A stretch of DNA of 64,000 nucleotides from Tubulanus polymorphus (GCF_964204645.1 NC_134026.1:744001-808000), one strand, 5' to 3'. Shown: positions 1 through 15,469, counted from the first letter of the stretch. Translations and numbers: made by a program. The notes: generated by a model from the sequence alone, not told the origin.

Positions 1-501
1 GATACGGCAGTTCATAGGAAAACGAGTATTCAGTCGGCCGGACTGAACGCGAACTCGAATGGACTTATTAACGTTAATTGAAGTAGTCATTTATACTCCT
101 TTCCCATCAAAGGTTTACCTAACAAATGCAGAAAGAAATCCGATATTCTTTTTAAAATGACCCATAAAGCGATTTTCCTCCTAAATAAAGGTAACAGAGT
201 AGACAGTTCGTATAATGTATTATAATCAAATCCCAAGAATTGATAAATAGACAACATTTGTTGCAATAATTGGCGTTTCAACTTTAGTTCCCTCTGCACC
301 CGGCCTCTGCATGACATAATATGCGGTGAACAGAAGATGTCGTTCGTACCAGTTAGAACTTCGAATTATGAATTATGAATGATTAGAATAAATAGGTTTT
401 TTTTTTATTTACTAGACCCTCGCTGGCAAATTCGAAACTCAATCGCCATCCACCGTGTATTATTACTAAAGGACCTGAAAAACATCCATAAACACAACAT
501 C
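1..501. other. Upstream region of GOT1 copy 1
   Basis: No coding exon is supported. The stretch is AT-rich and should hold the 5' UTR and proximal promoter of GOT1 copy 1. A short near-palindrome with arms TTCAGTC and GACTGAA lies at about 30-48. Confidence 0.4.
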
Positions 502-2776
<2,275 letters not shown>

Positions 2777-3697
2777 AAATAAACTTACTTAGAATGCGTG
2801 CTTTGTTATCCCAAGAAAATGGATTTAAAAAAAACGTAGTTTATGACTTTGAAAAACATCAATGCTCAAAATATGATTCAGTGCTGATTACAAGTATTTC
2901 AATAAATTGACGGTATTATCGAGAGTAGTAACTCAAGTACCGGTGCGTCATTCGTATTTTTTTCTAATACAAAAAATGTTGGCTAGACATTTTCTATCGT
3001 GTGCGATAAAATTTCAAACAATCAACACTGACGATGTGCAATAACCATGAATAATACTTTCACTGCTGTTACAATCTCTCCTTCAACACCGTGAAAGAAG
3101 AAGATTGACATTGAATGAACCATAGTTCTCAGTTGGGCCAACGTTGCCTAGAAAATTCGTAGATAACCATATGAAAAAATTAAGATTTTAGTGAACTTTG
3201 CTGACTAAAAATTGCAAAGATTTTACTCTAAAGAACTGATTTTTGCCGGTATTTTCATCGGGGCTCAAGGTGCTTGGTCCCGTTTTTAGATAATTGTTCG
3301 GCTTTTCAATCATCAACGATTCACAGAAGGGAAAATGGAGATCAAATTGAGTCAATAGGACTCACGACTATGAGTTCATCCTTTGATTTGAATCTACTAC
3401 CATGGTATCATAAGGAAGTGCCCGGCGTTCAAGCTCGAATACCAGCACGGCCGGGCAGTCCAGGACTGGAGCAGACTGGTTGCCTGTCGAATTCTACACC
3501 ACCTGTGGCACGCGATTGCAGGTGGCGCAGAATTCAACAGGCAACCAGTCTACAGCAGATCAATTCAATTCAATCTACAGAAATATTGGGACGAGTGGCA
3601 GCACCAGCTGATCAAGCGTTTCGCTGTCCTGTCATCGGTCTGACCTTGCTCTGTATTATATTTTACCAGTCCTGTAAAATCATCCGTATCTAACATC
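2777..3697. other. Spacer between the GOT1 tandem copies
   Basis: Holds the 3' UTR of copy 1 (AATAAA at about 2774 and 2901) and the upstream region and 5' UTR of copy 2. The GC-rich part at about 3410-3640 contains a strong inverted repeat, listed separately. The open frame at 3274-3693 has no recognisable domain and runs through this inverted repeat, so I do not call it a gene. Confidence 0.5.
3473..3551. repeat. Imperfect 33-bp inverted repeat (foldback)
   Basis: Left arm 3473-3505 starts AGACTGGTTGCCTGT and right arm 3519-3551 ends ACAGGCAACCAGTCT. The arms match at 30 of 33 positions around a 13-nt loop. It lies about 150 bp upstream of the start codon of GOT1 copy 2, so it may fall in its 5' UTR or core promoter. 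It could be a small foldback element or a cruciform-forming site. Confidence 0.75.
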
Positions 3698-6011
<2,314 letters not shown>

Positions 6012-7303
6012 ATAAGAACAAATACTTTCCACTGATGTCAGATTTACAGTAGTTGCACATTGTTATATTATAGATATCTACGCAAATTCAAAACCATCCT
6101 TTGGAGTAGGTCCTTTATAAGATATACAAAAAATTTTCCACTAAGTTTATCTTGTTCTTGTAGATATTAGGCATCAATATTATTTATAATATGGTTAGTT
6201 ACTCAGCTAGTAAAACTACAGTGTATTAGGTGTACATGACTTGCCATAATTGATTAACAGAAGACAGAATTACAATATATAAATTTACACATGTGAAAGA
6301 TGTTATCCTTTAACCGAAATTTATGTATATTTTAGTAAAATATTTTAGGAGTGTTGTGATCTCTGAATGCAATTTTTATGTGCCATATGAATTCGATGAC
6401 CTGTAGAATTAATTCATTCTCAAAACTTACCGTAAAAATGAAATGCTCTGTGCTGCGACAATAAACCGTGTGCTTAGTTACTTGAAGTTAGTTGAACTAT
6501 CCTTGCTTAAGACTAACTGAAATAATTTATTTTAAAAGGTGCTTTCATTTGATTTCTCAATGGATAAGGACATTTTGGATATTTTGTTTATTCACAATAC
6601 TGAACATCCATGTGTATAATCTTTGCTAAATAAAAATATAGATAAAAAAGAAATTTATTTTACTCGTTGCATCAGTCACGAGTTCATGGGTTTTGGATAC
6701 TGAGTTGATATACTGGCAACTTTCTTCGTTTGGCTTTACTCATGATTGAGACAGCTAGAGGAATAGAACAGATGGATTTAGGGCGTGGTCTCTCGGGGTC
6801 CAGAGACCTGCCTTTCCTTTTCATCGAGACTAAGGTCGTTAAAACCTATAAATTTGGCATTCATCCTCTCGGAGATTCCAACCTTAGGGATGTATTTCTA
6901 CAGCTTCCAATTTTCTTAGATATCAGTATCCTCTTCTAAATGAGTGACCGCTTTATTTCTATTGTCCACTTACTCCAAAAATAAAAAGATGTTTTATATG
7001 ACTGAAAATATAAATTTTTATCATGCATAGAATTTTCATAAATATTCAGTAATTTGTAGCAACCATTAATGATACCCTCGCCCTGATTATAAACAGAGAC
7101 ATAATATAAGATATAATACTGCTGTTATAAAGATCTATTCTTTACTTTTTATGTGTGCATATAAATGTATGCATGTACATAACAAATGGAATGACTAGAA
7201 ATGAACTACCAGTAACCTACGGTTTATATGTGCCCAGAATAACATGAATCAAATACTCATGCATTTTTCCATGCATTTAAGATGCATAATATGTCTTGAT
7301 TTT
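6012..7303. other. Convergent 3' region, GOT1 copy 2 and SH3PXD2-like gene
   Basis: The two genes converge here. Plus-strand AATAAA near 6628 suits GOT1 copy 2, and TTTATT (AATAAA on the minus strand) at about 6655 and 6950 suits the SH3PXD2-like gene, so the two 3' UTRs may nearly touch or overlap. No coding exon is supported. The open frame at 6730-6939 has no recognisable domain. Confidence 0.5.
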
Positions 7304-10300
7304 TTAACTATCATCAGAATCTGCTTTAACTCTTTGTTTGGCTAAAAGCTGTGCCAATTCACTAGAGAATGGATTCTCCTCAGACTGAATTTTAGACGCA
7401 GTTTTCACTGCTGGTTTACGAGCTATTGCCGGTTTAATCGGTAATTCCGGTTTTTTAGGTACCGGTTTATTTGTTGTAATCGATGATTCTGTAGGTAATG
7501 ATGGAGATCTCTGTCGACTATTCAACAGCGGTTTAGATTTTGAGAAATAATCGTCCTTCGATTTGTTTTTTGACAATTCCAACTCTCTTGCTTTGGTCGA
7601 TGGCACTTTAATATCAGAATCTTGATCGAGTTGACTGGACCAGTCTTGAGATTTTGAAATACCGAAATTTCTTTGATTGTGAATTTTTGGTCCAACATTC
7701 GAATTGTTATTCGGGCTTTGATCACGTGATTTTGCTGATGGAATGGAATCTTGAGATTTCGCAGATCTTGGACTCAATTGTCGAGTCAGATTTGCGGGAC
7801 TTGAATCACGAGATTTTACAGTAGGCGGTGGAGGACGCCCGGGACAATTACTGGTACTTGCAATCTGAAAAAAAGTAATAAATACCTTAGTTCACAACAC
7901 AATAAACATGAAAATAGGTGGCGCTTTGTAAGTTAACTGATGGAGAAACAACAGTACATGCAATGAAATCATAGGGAGAGTGACATTAACTAGATTACTC
8001 TGCTTCTTTAATCAGTATTCTTTATCAACGTCACTCTTACCTGATCAAGCTACTCACTATATACTAGTAGCAAAAGCTTGTAATTTCTAATGAATCAGTT
8101 AACTTACACAGTTCTGTCACCTGTCTTCTCATTAACTGGCTTGATATCAGGCTAACAACTCTCTGGTTCATAGCTACAGTTTTTTTCAACATAGATTGAA
8201 TTTTGATGGTTTACATTAATTACCTTGATTTTTTTTTCTTCGATATAAGTAGCAGGCGCCCATCCACATTGATCACCGATACTCACATACCACCAACCAG
8301 TAGAACTACGCTCATGAACCTGTACGGTTTCATCTGCCGAGAAACTGATTCCATCATCAGTTCCACCGGTGAATTCAAAATCAGCGATTGTCACGTAAGT
8401 TTTCTTGTATTTCGGTGGATCAGGTCGAGGCGGTGGTGCATTGATTTTCTAATAAATGAATGAATGCATAGAAGTAAGACGAGAAGATACACAATATCCG
8501 TGTATGATGATAACGAAACAAAGATTGAAAAATTCTATATCAGAATGATTATATTTGAGGCAACTGTTAGCCATCATCAGGCGTACTGGGTACTACAATA
8601 TGCCTGATGATGGCTAACAGTTGTTAGCCGAAACGTCCCTCCTCAACTATTATCATTCTGATATAGAATTTTTCAATCTTGGCTTCGTTATTATGGCATT
8701 TCTCTCGTTATGCATAGTAGTGTCATGTGCCTCTAAATAGATGTTAAAAAATAACTGTATATTTTTATACGATTATACCTTAACACTCCTCTTGATTGAA
8801 CTGCGTTTTGGTGGTTGTTTTTTCCTATTATCTTTACGTTTAATCGATATATCCGTATTCACGGAAGCGACTTGATATTCTCGAGTCGTCGATACTTTAC
8901 TCTCGTCGATCTCCTCATAAATAGCACCGGTTTCATCGTTGCTGTTCTGATCTTTACTCAGATCCATCACGGTACGAATCATCGTTACCGGATGACATCG
9001 ATTGTTGTTCAATAGCTGAGCTTCTGTAACGATGAAACCAAATAAAATTCTGTCAAATCTTCAGTTAATACTTCAAACTTTATCGTTAACAACATCTTTT
9101 AATATTTTGGTAATTCATCTTTTTGGGCCCTCACTTGAGTAAACCCTTCTGGCTTTCCCGTTGTCCTTTCATCTTTTTTTATATGAACTTACAGACAATT
9201 ATGAAAGATGATGATAAAGACACTTATCATCAACAATTCACCATACGCTATCCTTTACCTCTTCTGCTCCTGACTCTTTGTAAAAGTGCAGCCGGAGCTA
9301 GTCCACATAATTCTCCATTCCTTACATTCCACCAGCCGTCCATATTTTTCTGTAACACAGTCACAACCTGTCCTCGCAACAATTCAACCTCGTCATCTTC
9401 CGCTGGTTTATAGGACTGACGACAGATGAAATTTTCCTCTAGAAATATGTGTAGTTGTGTAATTCACATGTAACTCCACAATTGATTCCGAGACAAATGT
9501 TACGCAGAGATAACTGTTACCTGTTTCTGGTGGGACGACTGTTTCCTCACTATCACCGTACAATGGTTCTAAGTATGAAGCTGGTACCCATCCCTGAGTA
9601 TCTTCTATTGAAATCAGCCACCAACCTGTTAAATACAGCAAACTTACATTCAGGTTCTAGTCTACAAAATTTAGCCTCGTCTAGACTGTTTCTAGTACAG
9701 TCTACCCCCGATATCACTGTCTCCGGATAAACTGCCACCCTGCGGCCTAACACCAGGTCTTTTCTGAGAAAGGAATATCTACATCACACGGTATTTTGGA
9801 ACAAGTAATAACAAATAAAGATAAAAGAAAAATAAGATAGAGATAATAAGATGAACCACCATTTTGTCAAATAAATATATATCAAAAAAAAAAAGAAAAG
9901 ATAAACCACCATAATCTCTATACCACCAAAATCCTAAATCACCGATGGATGCGATATATAGGGATTAACCGTAACATTGTTATAATCACCCGATAGATTT
10001 TTGTCGATGACCTCCACGATCATTCCAGCCGTTACTGTAACTTCATTTGACTGTTCTTTAGTATAATCAGCGATTACTGTATACTGTTCTAAAACCATCG
10101 GAGCAGAAATATCCTCTCCTAATGTCTTAGAACTGGGTCTGTCATAATAGAAACATCTTTCAGTAACTGAACAATCGAACAGTTTCATCTTACCAAATTC
10201 TGAGCTGATGTATAGATTTGGTGAAAACTTACTTTGTTTTTATTGGATTCATATCTGATGCTGTGATATCAAAGAATTCGAGCACCTCCTCACATTCCGA

Positions 10301-11315
10301 GATATGAATCGGTAATTTGATCAATTTCTACAAAAAAAGCTTCATTAAAATATAACTTCTTCTTCTTTAGAGTAATGTGGAGGACCCGTAGTTGGGCATT
10401 GTCCCACAGCGTCTTTTTTTTTTAATCAGTGAGTCGACGAACACTGATACGTGTCCTGTCTGAATGCATGGTTTCACTAGTATTCGAACCCTCAACCTCT
10501 CAGATGTGAGTCAAACACCTTATCCACCATGCCACAGGACAGGACAATCAATTATTATCATTCGCCCAACAACTGGTCACAACTATTCCAGCCAGGTCAG
10601 GATAAACTATCTTTACCTGACAATAAACATCTATCAAATCTCGTCTTTTCATCGCAACTGTTCTAATGTGACTTCTTCCAAACAAAATCTTTCCTGCAAA
10701 TAATTGATATAAGTCGGATCATTGATTTCCCCTGACCATTGGAAAGGTTGTCTTGAAACGGTCCCGCTCAATAAGACTACAGACTCACCGGGAAGAAATG
10801 GGATTAATCTATCCCTTGGATCGTAACATCCACCCTCTTCAGGGAACTTCTCAATCAATCGGCACTGATCGATAAAAAAAATGAGATTCACAACAATTAG
10901 AAAATTTGGATTTGGAAAGTTGTAAAAATCAGGGATTATTCAATGTCAGTTATTATTACTTGTAGATCGAAGAATTTACTGTATCTTCTATAAATAACTA
11001 TTGGATGATTTCTTTCAGACCATAAAACTTGGATAACGTAAACCTATAATGATAAATACGTGTTATCCATGAACACAGTGCGTTGATATTTAGTTCAAAA
11101 ATGGTTCATTTCGGTTCATAGTATGATATAGTATGACATTTTGACCTAATAACACAGTTATTTATCTGTGATTAAAATCTCTACACGGCGTCAACTCTTC
11201 TCTAAATTCAGAAAATATAAAACTTAACGTAAAGAATACATACATAATGTTTGCTGGGTAATCTTCTCTTCTCTATGTCTATGACAGTAGCCTGTAAAAC
11301 AGTACTCTTGCCCAT
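7304..11315 (-). CDS. PX and SH3 domain adaptor, Tks/SH3PXD2 family
   Basis: Scaffold adaptor of the family that links phosphoinositide-rich membrane to NADPH oxidase and podosome actin regulation. Eleven exons (5' to 3'): 11315-11244, 11043-10960, 10864-10789, 10693-10617, 10327-10233, 10204-9990, 9625-9521, 9438-9259, 9023-8779, 8448-8224, 7864-7304; phases agree, 644 aa. The PX domain spans about residues 6-134, with KRRLPSKHY, YRRYSKFFDLQ (phosphoinositide-binding RRY), IPFLPGKILFGRSHIR and ISECEEVLEFF. SH3 domains lie at about 174-230, 243-298 and 399-455, each with the conserved GWW. A PGRPPPP run and a long Ser/Lys-rich tail follow. The short first exon is set by MGKSTVLQATVIDIEKRR running into the PX core. 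Vertebrate Tks4/Tks5 carry four or five SH3 domains, so this is a shorter member. NCF1 or NOXO1 are alternatives, but the PX wording fits Tks better. Confidence 0.9.
8510..8691. repeat. Foldback element with Penelope-type motif, SH3PXD2 intron
   Basis: Left part 8510-8582 and right part 8602-8691 are inverted copies. ATTGAAAAATTCTATATCAG reappears inverted, and CAACTGTTAGCCATCATCAG at 8561-8580 reappears as CTGATGATGGCTAACAGTTG at 8604-8623. The right side has a 16-nt insertion that completes a GAAAC motif. The element sits in the intron between the exons at 8779-9023 and 8224-8448. It looks like a small non-autonomous element made of two inverted termini. Confidence 0.75.
8604..8637 (+). ncRNA. 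Hammerhead-like core of Penelope-element type
   Basis: CTGATGA (8604-8610) is followed by T, a 7-bp hairpin GGCTAAC-AGTT-GTTAGCC (8612-8629), then GAAA (8630-8633) and CGTC. This is the order of the hammerhead ribozyme core found in Penelope-like retroelements. One extra U lies between CTGATGA and stem II, and no clear intramolecular stem III is seen, so self-cleavage is uncertain. Confidence 0.4.
10378..10548 (-). repeat. tRNA-derived SINE in SH3PXD2 intron
   Basis: Read on the minus strand, the head has an A-box-like TGGCATGGTGGATAAGG followed about 30 nt later by a B-box-like GGGTTCGAATAC. An unrelated body and an A-rich stretch follow (the T-run at about 10417-10426 on the plus strand). 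This is the plan of a tRNA-derived SINE. It lies in the intron between PX-domain exons 10617-10693 and 10233-10327. Confidence 0.65.
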
Positions 11316-11795
11316 CTTTCAGCCGAAGTGGTTTCCTAGTGACGTCACACGTCAGTGGTTTTCGGGGAATCCGGAAGAAGTGTAGGTTGGAAAAACCCAA
11401 ACCGGAAGATAAACACCTACGGTGCACACCAGTTGCCGAGTTGGTGGAGTTGGTGTGAGGTAACTTGTCTTAGTCACTGAGGTCACTTTAGGGACTTAAC
11501 TGGACTTTGGACTACACGCTATGGAATTGGTCTGTTTGTGTAAATAAAGCATGCACGAGTGTGTTAATGTTATTGTGCACGTCGGACTGAAAAGACTGAG
11601 AGAAGTAAAACACTCGTGATAGTTAACTGTAAACTGGTCTGCAGGTAAAAACCATTTTTTCAATGTAGCCTACAGAAGTGAGAATATATGTTTGTTTTAC
11701 TCACTGATTCAGGGCCCTTCTGATTTGTTGTTAGATTATTTAGATAAAAATCAGAATTTTTAGACCTTTATAATTCTTATTTTCAGATTGTAATT
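11316..11795. promoter_or_regulatory. Bidirectional promoter region, SH3PXD2-like / TANGO2
   Basis: The start codons of the two divergent genes are 480 bp apart. A GC-richer part at about 11335-11460 and a 3' splice acceptor (TTTTCAG ending at 11786) just before the TANGO2 ATG show that TANGO2 has an upstream 5' UTR exon within this interval. No TATA box stands out. Confidence 0.55.
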
Positions 11796-13140
11796 ATGTG
11801 CTTTTTACTGTTATTTATTAACAACGGAGGGTCTGAAGATGAATATCAGTTGATAGTTGGGATGAACCGTGATGAACATTTCGCCAGACCCACAAAACCT
11901 GCATCTATCTGGCACGATACACCTACCTGTGTCGCAGGTGAATTATTTTGCTATTTCATAACCAAAAACAATGTGTTCAGTTTTAAACTATAACATACTG
12001 ATTCCAGGGTTGGATATGAAAGCTGGATGTGAAGGAGGAAGTTGGTTAGCTGCCTCTTCATCTGGTAGAATTGCAGCCTTGTTGAATGTCATGAGTTTTA
12101 TTGATCCATCAAAGAAAGGAAGAGGTTTGTCTGAATTTGTATAATACATAGTTCAAACTCTAGAAATGTTCACTCAAATTGCTTATATTGTGTTAACATT
12201 TATTTCAGGACAATTCGTGACTAATTATGTAAAAGACATGAGTGATTGTAGTAACGCTTCCATATATATGAGCAATGTAATTAAAAACTGTACAGATTAC
12301 AATAACTTCCACCTTGTTCTAATTGAGAGAAAGTGAGTACCTGATACGATTGCGCAATTTTTCTGAATATTTTAGAATACTATAATTGTCTATTTTTGTT
12401 TTCAATTGCTTTTATTTAAAGGAAAGGTTTATTTGAAGTATTAAATGCATGTTCTAAAGAAGAAGATGTTGTTCCGAATAAACTATTTGATGGTAAAATT
12501 ACTTTCTGCGATTGAAGTTTAATTTTGCTGCACCAGCAAAATATCGATATTAATGAAATTATATCAGGCATTTATCTTATACACAGGTTGCCATGCTTTG
12601 TCGAATGGTACGTTGTCAAAACCTTGGGTAAAAACTAAAGTTGGCAAAGAAAGGTTTGAAGATTTGATGTCAAAATCCTGTAGAACTGCTGATAAGCAAC
12701 TTATTTTAGAAGGAATTTCACAAATTCTTTGTGATGAAAAAAGGTATATAGGACCTGAATATAAACCATGCTACTACTGTCTATGAATTATTATGATATT
12801 TCTGTTGATTCATTTTCAGTCATTTACCGGACCCAAATTTAGAAGCTGCCTGTGAAAAGATAGGTATTTGCGCCAGTCGCAAAAGCAGTATTTGTGACAC
12901 TAAGCCTGAAAACCTCAGTAAAACGAGGTTTGTATGACCAAATTCAGTGGAGACAATTATTTGTAGGTGTTCATCTCTTAATGTCTTCATGTATTTTGTT
13001 TTAGGACTCAAACAGTAATTCTAGTAAATCGAGATGGATTGTGCGAGTACATTGAATGGACAATGTGTGAACCTATACAGGAAAATTGGCATGAAAATAC
13101 GTGGCAGACAAACAAATACTCATTCCGTATGACAAACTGA
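11796..13140 (+). CDS. TANGO2: TANGO2 homologue (NRDE domain)
   Basis: Transport and Golgi organisation 2 family protein, an NRDE-domain protein of cytosol/mitochondria linked in other animals to lipid and haem handling and to Golgi organisation. Seven coding exons: 11796-11937, 12008-12124, 12209-12332, 12422-12492, 12587-12743, 12820-12927, 13005-13140; phases agree, 284 aa, close to the usual 276. It starts MCFLL with the conserved N-terminal Met-Cys, then VGMNRDEHFARPTKP (the NRDE motif), GLDMKAGCEGGSWLA, GCHALSNGTLSKPW, SHLPDPNLE and TQTVILVNRDG, all in family order. Poly(A) signals AATAAATAAA occur near 13537. Confidence 0.93.
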
Positions 13141-13684
13141 GAAGGTCCTTCCCACCAGACAATCTTCATTTCAAAATCTTACCTTTTACGCAGTATTAAT
13201 CCAGGAAATTCTGTTAGAAGAACGTATGAACTAAATGCATCTAATCAAAATTCATGTTCATAAATCGTTTTGTTCAGCTGTTTATACTTTTACCTTTCAA
13301 CACTGAAGGGACTGTGATTGTGATGATTATGTATTTATAATGAAGCTCTCCCGGTGTAAATTGTTAAAATACTTGAAACGATTGAATTGTATTCTTTATT
13401 TTCATTGAATTAGTGTCTTAATGCAACTGACATGTGTAGTTCATGGAATGTTTGTTATTTTGTTGCATTTGTGAACTTAATGTATTTATAAAAACTTCTA
13501 AGTGGTAAACCATAGAAAACAACACATCATTGAACAATAAATAAATCTTCCAATATATCCTTTGTCAGTTTTTTTTTAATGAAAATTTTTCCTGGATTAC
13601 CCGTTTCATCCGGGAGATCTTATAGAAACCGAAGGATCCTTGATACAGAATGACGGTTCAGATTTAGATTTTATTTCTTGAAAT
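13141..13684. other. Convergent 3' region, TANGO2 and cysteine-rich peptide 1
   Basis: TANGO2 3' UTR with AATAAATAAA near 13537. On the minus strand, TTTATT at about 13670 is a poly(A) signal candidate just past the stop of peptide 1. Nothing else is supported. Confidence 0.5.
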
Positions 13685-13942
13685 TTAATAAATTGAAGAA
13701 AAACACAAGATCATTTCACACGAATGGTCGCTGCTAAGATCTGTTGTTTCGCACCATTTCCCACATTTACCGATATCGAAACCTTTTCCCTGAACTGTTC
13801 TAGCTTTACTGCAAATTTCACAATTTTCTTTACAACCCTGTATATTCTCGGGAGTGTTCTTGCCTTGTACGAAACCGCTGCATAACAGCAAACCGATCAC
13901 CAAAATGACGGAAAACTTCAAATTTGTCATCATGATGAACAT
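13685..13942 (-). CDS. Small secreted cysteine-rich peptide 1
   Basis: Uncharacterised peptide of up to 85 aa in one coding exon. A hydrophobic N-terminus (FSVILVIGLLLCSGFVQG) is a clear signal peptide, predicted to be cleaved after VQG. The mature part of about 60 aa has seven cysteines spaced C-x3-C-x2-C-x15-C-x3-C-x10-C-x4-C, with Trp before the fifth Cys (GKWC). Three in-frame ATGs open the frame (MFIMMTN). The second or third gives the more usual signal peptide. A splice acceptor (TTTATAG) lies 6 nt upstream of the first ATG, so a 5' UTR intron is likely. The gene is divergent to a paralogue at 14624. I do not recognise the family. Function unknown; an extracellular disulfide-stabilised fold is inferred. 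Confidence 0.75.
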   Translation of the reverse strand: MFIMMTNLKFSVILVIGLLLCSGFVQGKNTPENIQGCKENCEICSKARTVQGKGFDIGKCGKWCETTDLSSDHSCEMILCFSSIY

Positions 13943-14623
13943 GTATATCTATAAATAATGTTCAAGAATTTAGCGTTTTTTAGAATTTAGCTTGTAGAAT
14001 TTCGAGAGAAATTCCTTACGCAATGCACATATTCAGTGAAAATTCACTTACGGTTTATAAGATGTTTAATTACCGGAGCTGTCGTTCCTTTGCGTCTCTC
14101 TGGAGAAAATGGCACTGGTTATTTTTGACTTATCTCAACTATTTGAAGAGCGACAGCTGTAAAACCAAAAAAATATCTCAACCGAGATAATATCTTAGAT
14201 GGTGAATAAATGAAATGTCAATTAACATATCTGTGTAAATATCCGCACTGTAAATTCAGTCAAAATTGACAGCTGATTTTAGGGAAAAAAATCTCTGTGG
14301 TTCATGTCAATCGTTTTGTCATTTGATTCGCTGCATTTCGAGAAGAATCATCGTTCAGCTGTTTTAAGGGTAAGTGTGAATAATTTGTCTCGAACCTTTC
14401 AACAACTTATATGGATAAGATCTTCGGAGATAGAGTTTCTTCGTAAACTTATCCTTATTTTGCAAAAATATGTTTTCAATTCCGTTTGTCGTTGTTGCTG
14501 ATGATAAAACCTCTAAATCTGTAGATGAAAGATATATCTAGATCGACGTTTGCGGCACATGCGATTAGCTACATATTGTTCACATGAATTGTTTCAGTAA
14601 CTATCTACCGCGAGGACCGAACC
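13943..14623. promoter_or_regulatory. Intergenic region between divergent peptide genes
   Basis: A 681-bp interval that should carry both promoters and the non-coding first exons. For the minus gene, a donor-like ACC|GTAAGTG lies at about 14050 with TTATAAA just upstream. For the plus gene, an acceptor TTTCAG ends at about 14597. Inverted octamers AGCTGTCG (about 14084) and CGACAGCT (about 14150) occur. No ORF is supported. Confidence 0.45.
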
Positions 14624-14854
14624 ATGAGAGCCAGTATCGCAATATTGACAACGTTGTGTTTATTCGTGGGCATCGCGATGAGTTTCGACCGTGAGAAATA
14701 TATGGCTGACTGCAAAAAGAAAGGGTGCGAACCATGCAAATCGACGACAGGATTCGAAGTTGCAGTATGTAAAAATTGGTGCAACAGTGTGGGTATCAAT
14801 TATGAAATACTGACATGTCATGAAAAAATGTGTTTGTACCAGGCCGGCAACTAA
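14624..14854 (+). CDS. Small secreted cysteine-rich peptide 2
   Basis: Uncharacterised 76-aa peptide in one coding exon. The signal peptide is MRASIAILTTLCLFVGIAMS, followed by a mature part of about 56 aa with seven cysteines spaced C-x4-C-x2-C-x10-C-x3-C-x11-C-x4-C and Trp before the fifth Cys (KNWC). The pattern matches peptide 1 at 13685-13942 apart from loop lengths, so the two are probably old tandem-inverted paralogues. A 5' UTR acceptor about 25 nt before the ATG gives the same exon layout as peptide 1. AATAAA overlaps the stop region (about 14854) and another lies near 15112. Family not recognised. Defence, signalling or matrix peptide are all possible. Confidence 0.78.
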   Translation: MRASIAILTTLCLFVGIAMSFDREKYMADCKKKGCEPCKSTTGFEVAVCKNWCNSVGINYEILTCHEKMCLYQAGN

Positions 14855-15376
14855 TAAAACCACGTTATCATTTTAAAGTCATTTCGTTCCTTTCCGCGTG
14901 AAGATGTCTGATTTTATTTGGGTGAGTTGCCCTTCTGGTTAGAAGGACTTCAAAAATATATCTATAGACTCATTGATTGTTCCTCTCCACGGAAATCTTT
15001 AGTAAAAGGCGAAAGATTTAAACGTGGTTGAAGAGAAACCAGAGTAACGATGGATGGCCGGCTTTTGTTTAAGTATGTACCAACACGTATTCTTTGGTTT
15101 GGTGTTTTTTGAAAATAAATTTACCTGATTATATTTCCAAGAAGTTTTTTCATCTCTCCCTCATTATTACGGTATTAATTACTATATTATTGATTTTGCT
15201 AGCAAAATATATTGAATGTGAAACATAGATTTAAGTAGAAAAAAACGCAAATATGTGTTCATATACAGGAATAAGTATAGAAGTTCTGTACAAATCCCAT
15301 AGAGGGCACAGCAACTTAGCTCGTTGTAGTGTTGTTATTAGATTCAAAGCCTTAAAAATCCGCCGTGATATCAGCC
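14855..15376. other. Region between peptide 2 and tRNA-Val
   Basis: Probable 3' UTR of peptide 2 up to an AATAAA near 15112, then AT-rich sequence. No other gene signal is seen. Confidence 0.4.
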
Positions 15377-15449
15377 GGTTCCATGGTGTAGTGGTTATCA
15401 CATCTGCTTAACACGCAGAAGGTCTCGGGTTCGAAACCCGATGGAACCT
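15377..15449 (+). tRNA. tRNA-Val (anticodon AAC)
   Basis: A 73-nt cloverleaf with no intron. Acceptor stem GGTTCCA pairs with TGGAACC, the anticodon stem TCTGC/GCAGA encloses the loop TTAACAC (anticodon AAC), and the T stem TCGGG/CCCGA encloses TTCGAAA. The internal A box (TGGTGTAGTGG) and B box (GGTTCGAAAC) are intact. The discriminator position reads T, whereas valine tRNAs normally carry A73. Confidence 0.93.
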
Positions 15450-15450
15450 G

Positions 15451-15468
15451 TTTTTATCTTTTTTTTTC
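15451..15468 (+). terminator. RNA polymerase III terminator of tRNA-Val
   Basis: A T5 run starts one base after the tRNA end, with a longer T run as back-up a few bases later. Confidence 0.8.
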
Positions 15469-15469
15469 T

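Noticed and set aside
3274-3693. 139-aa frame upstream of GOT1 copy 2
   Set aside because: It runs through a foldback repeat, has no domain and ends just before the real start codon.
6730-6939. 69-aa plus-strand frame between GOT1 copy 2 and SH3PXD2-like gene
   Set aside because: No recognisable domain; lies in the convergent 3' region.
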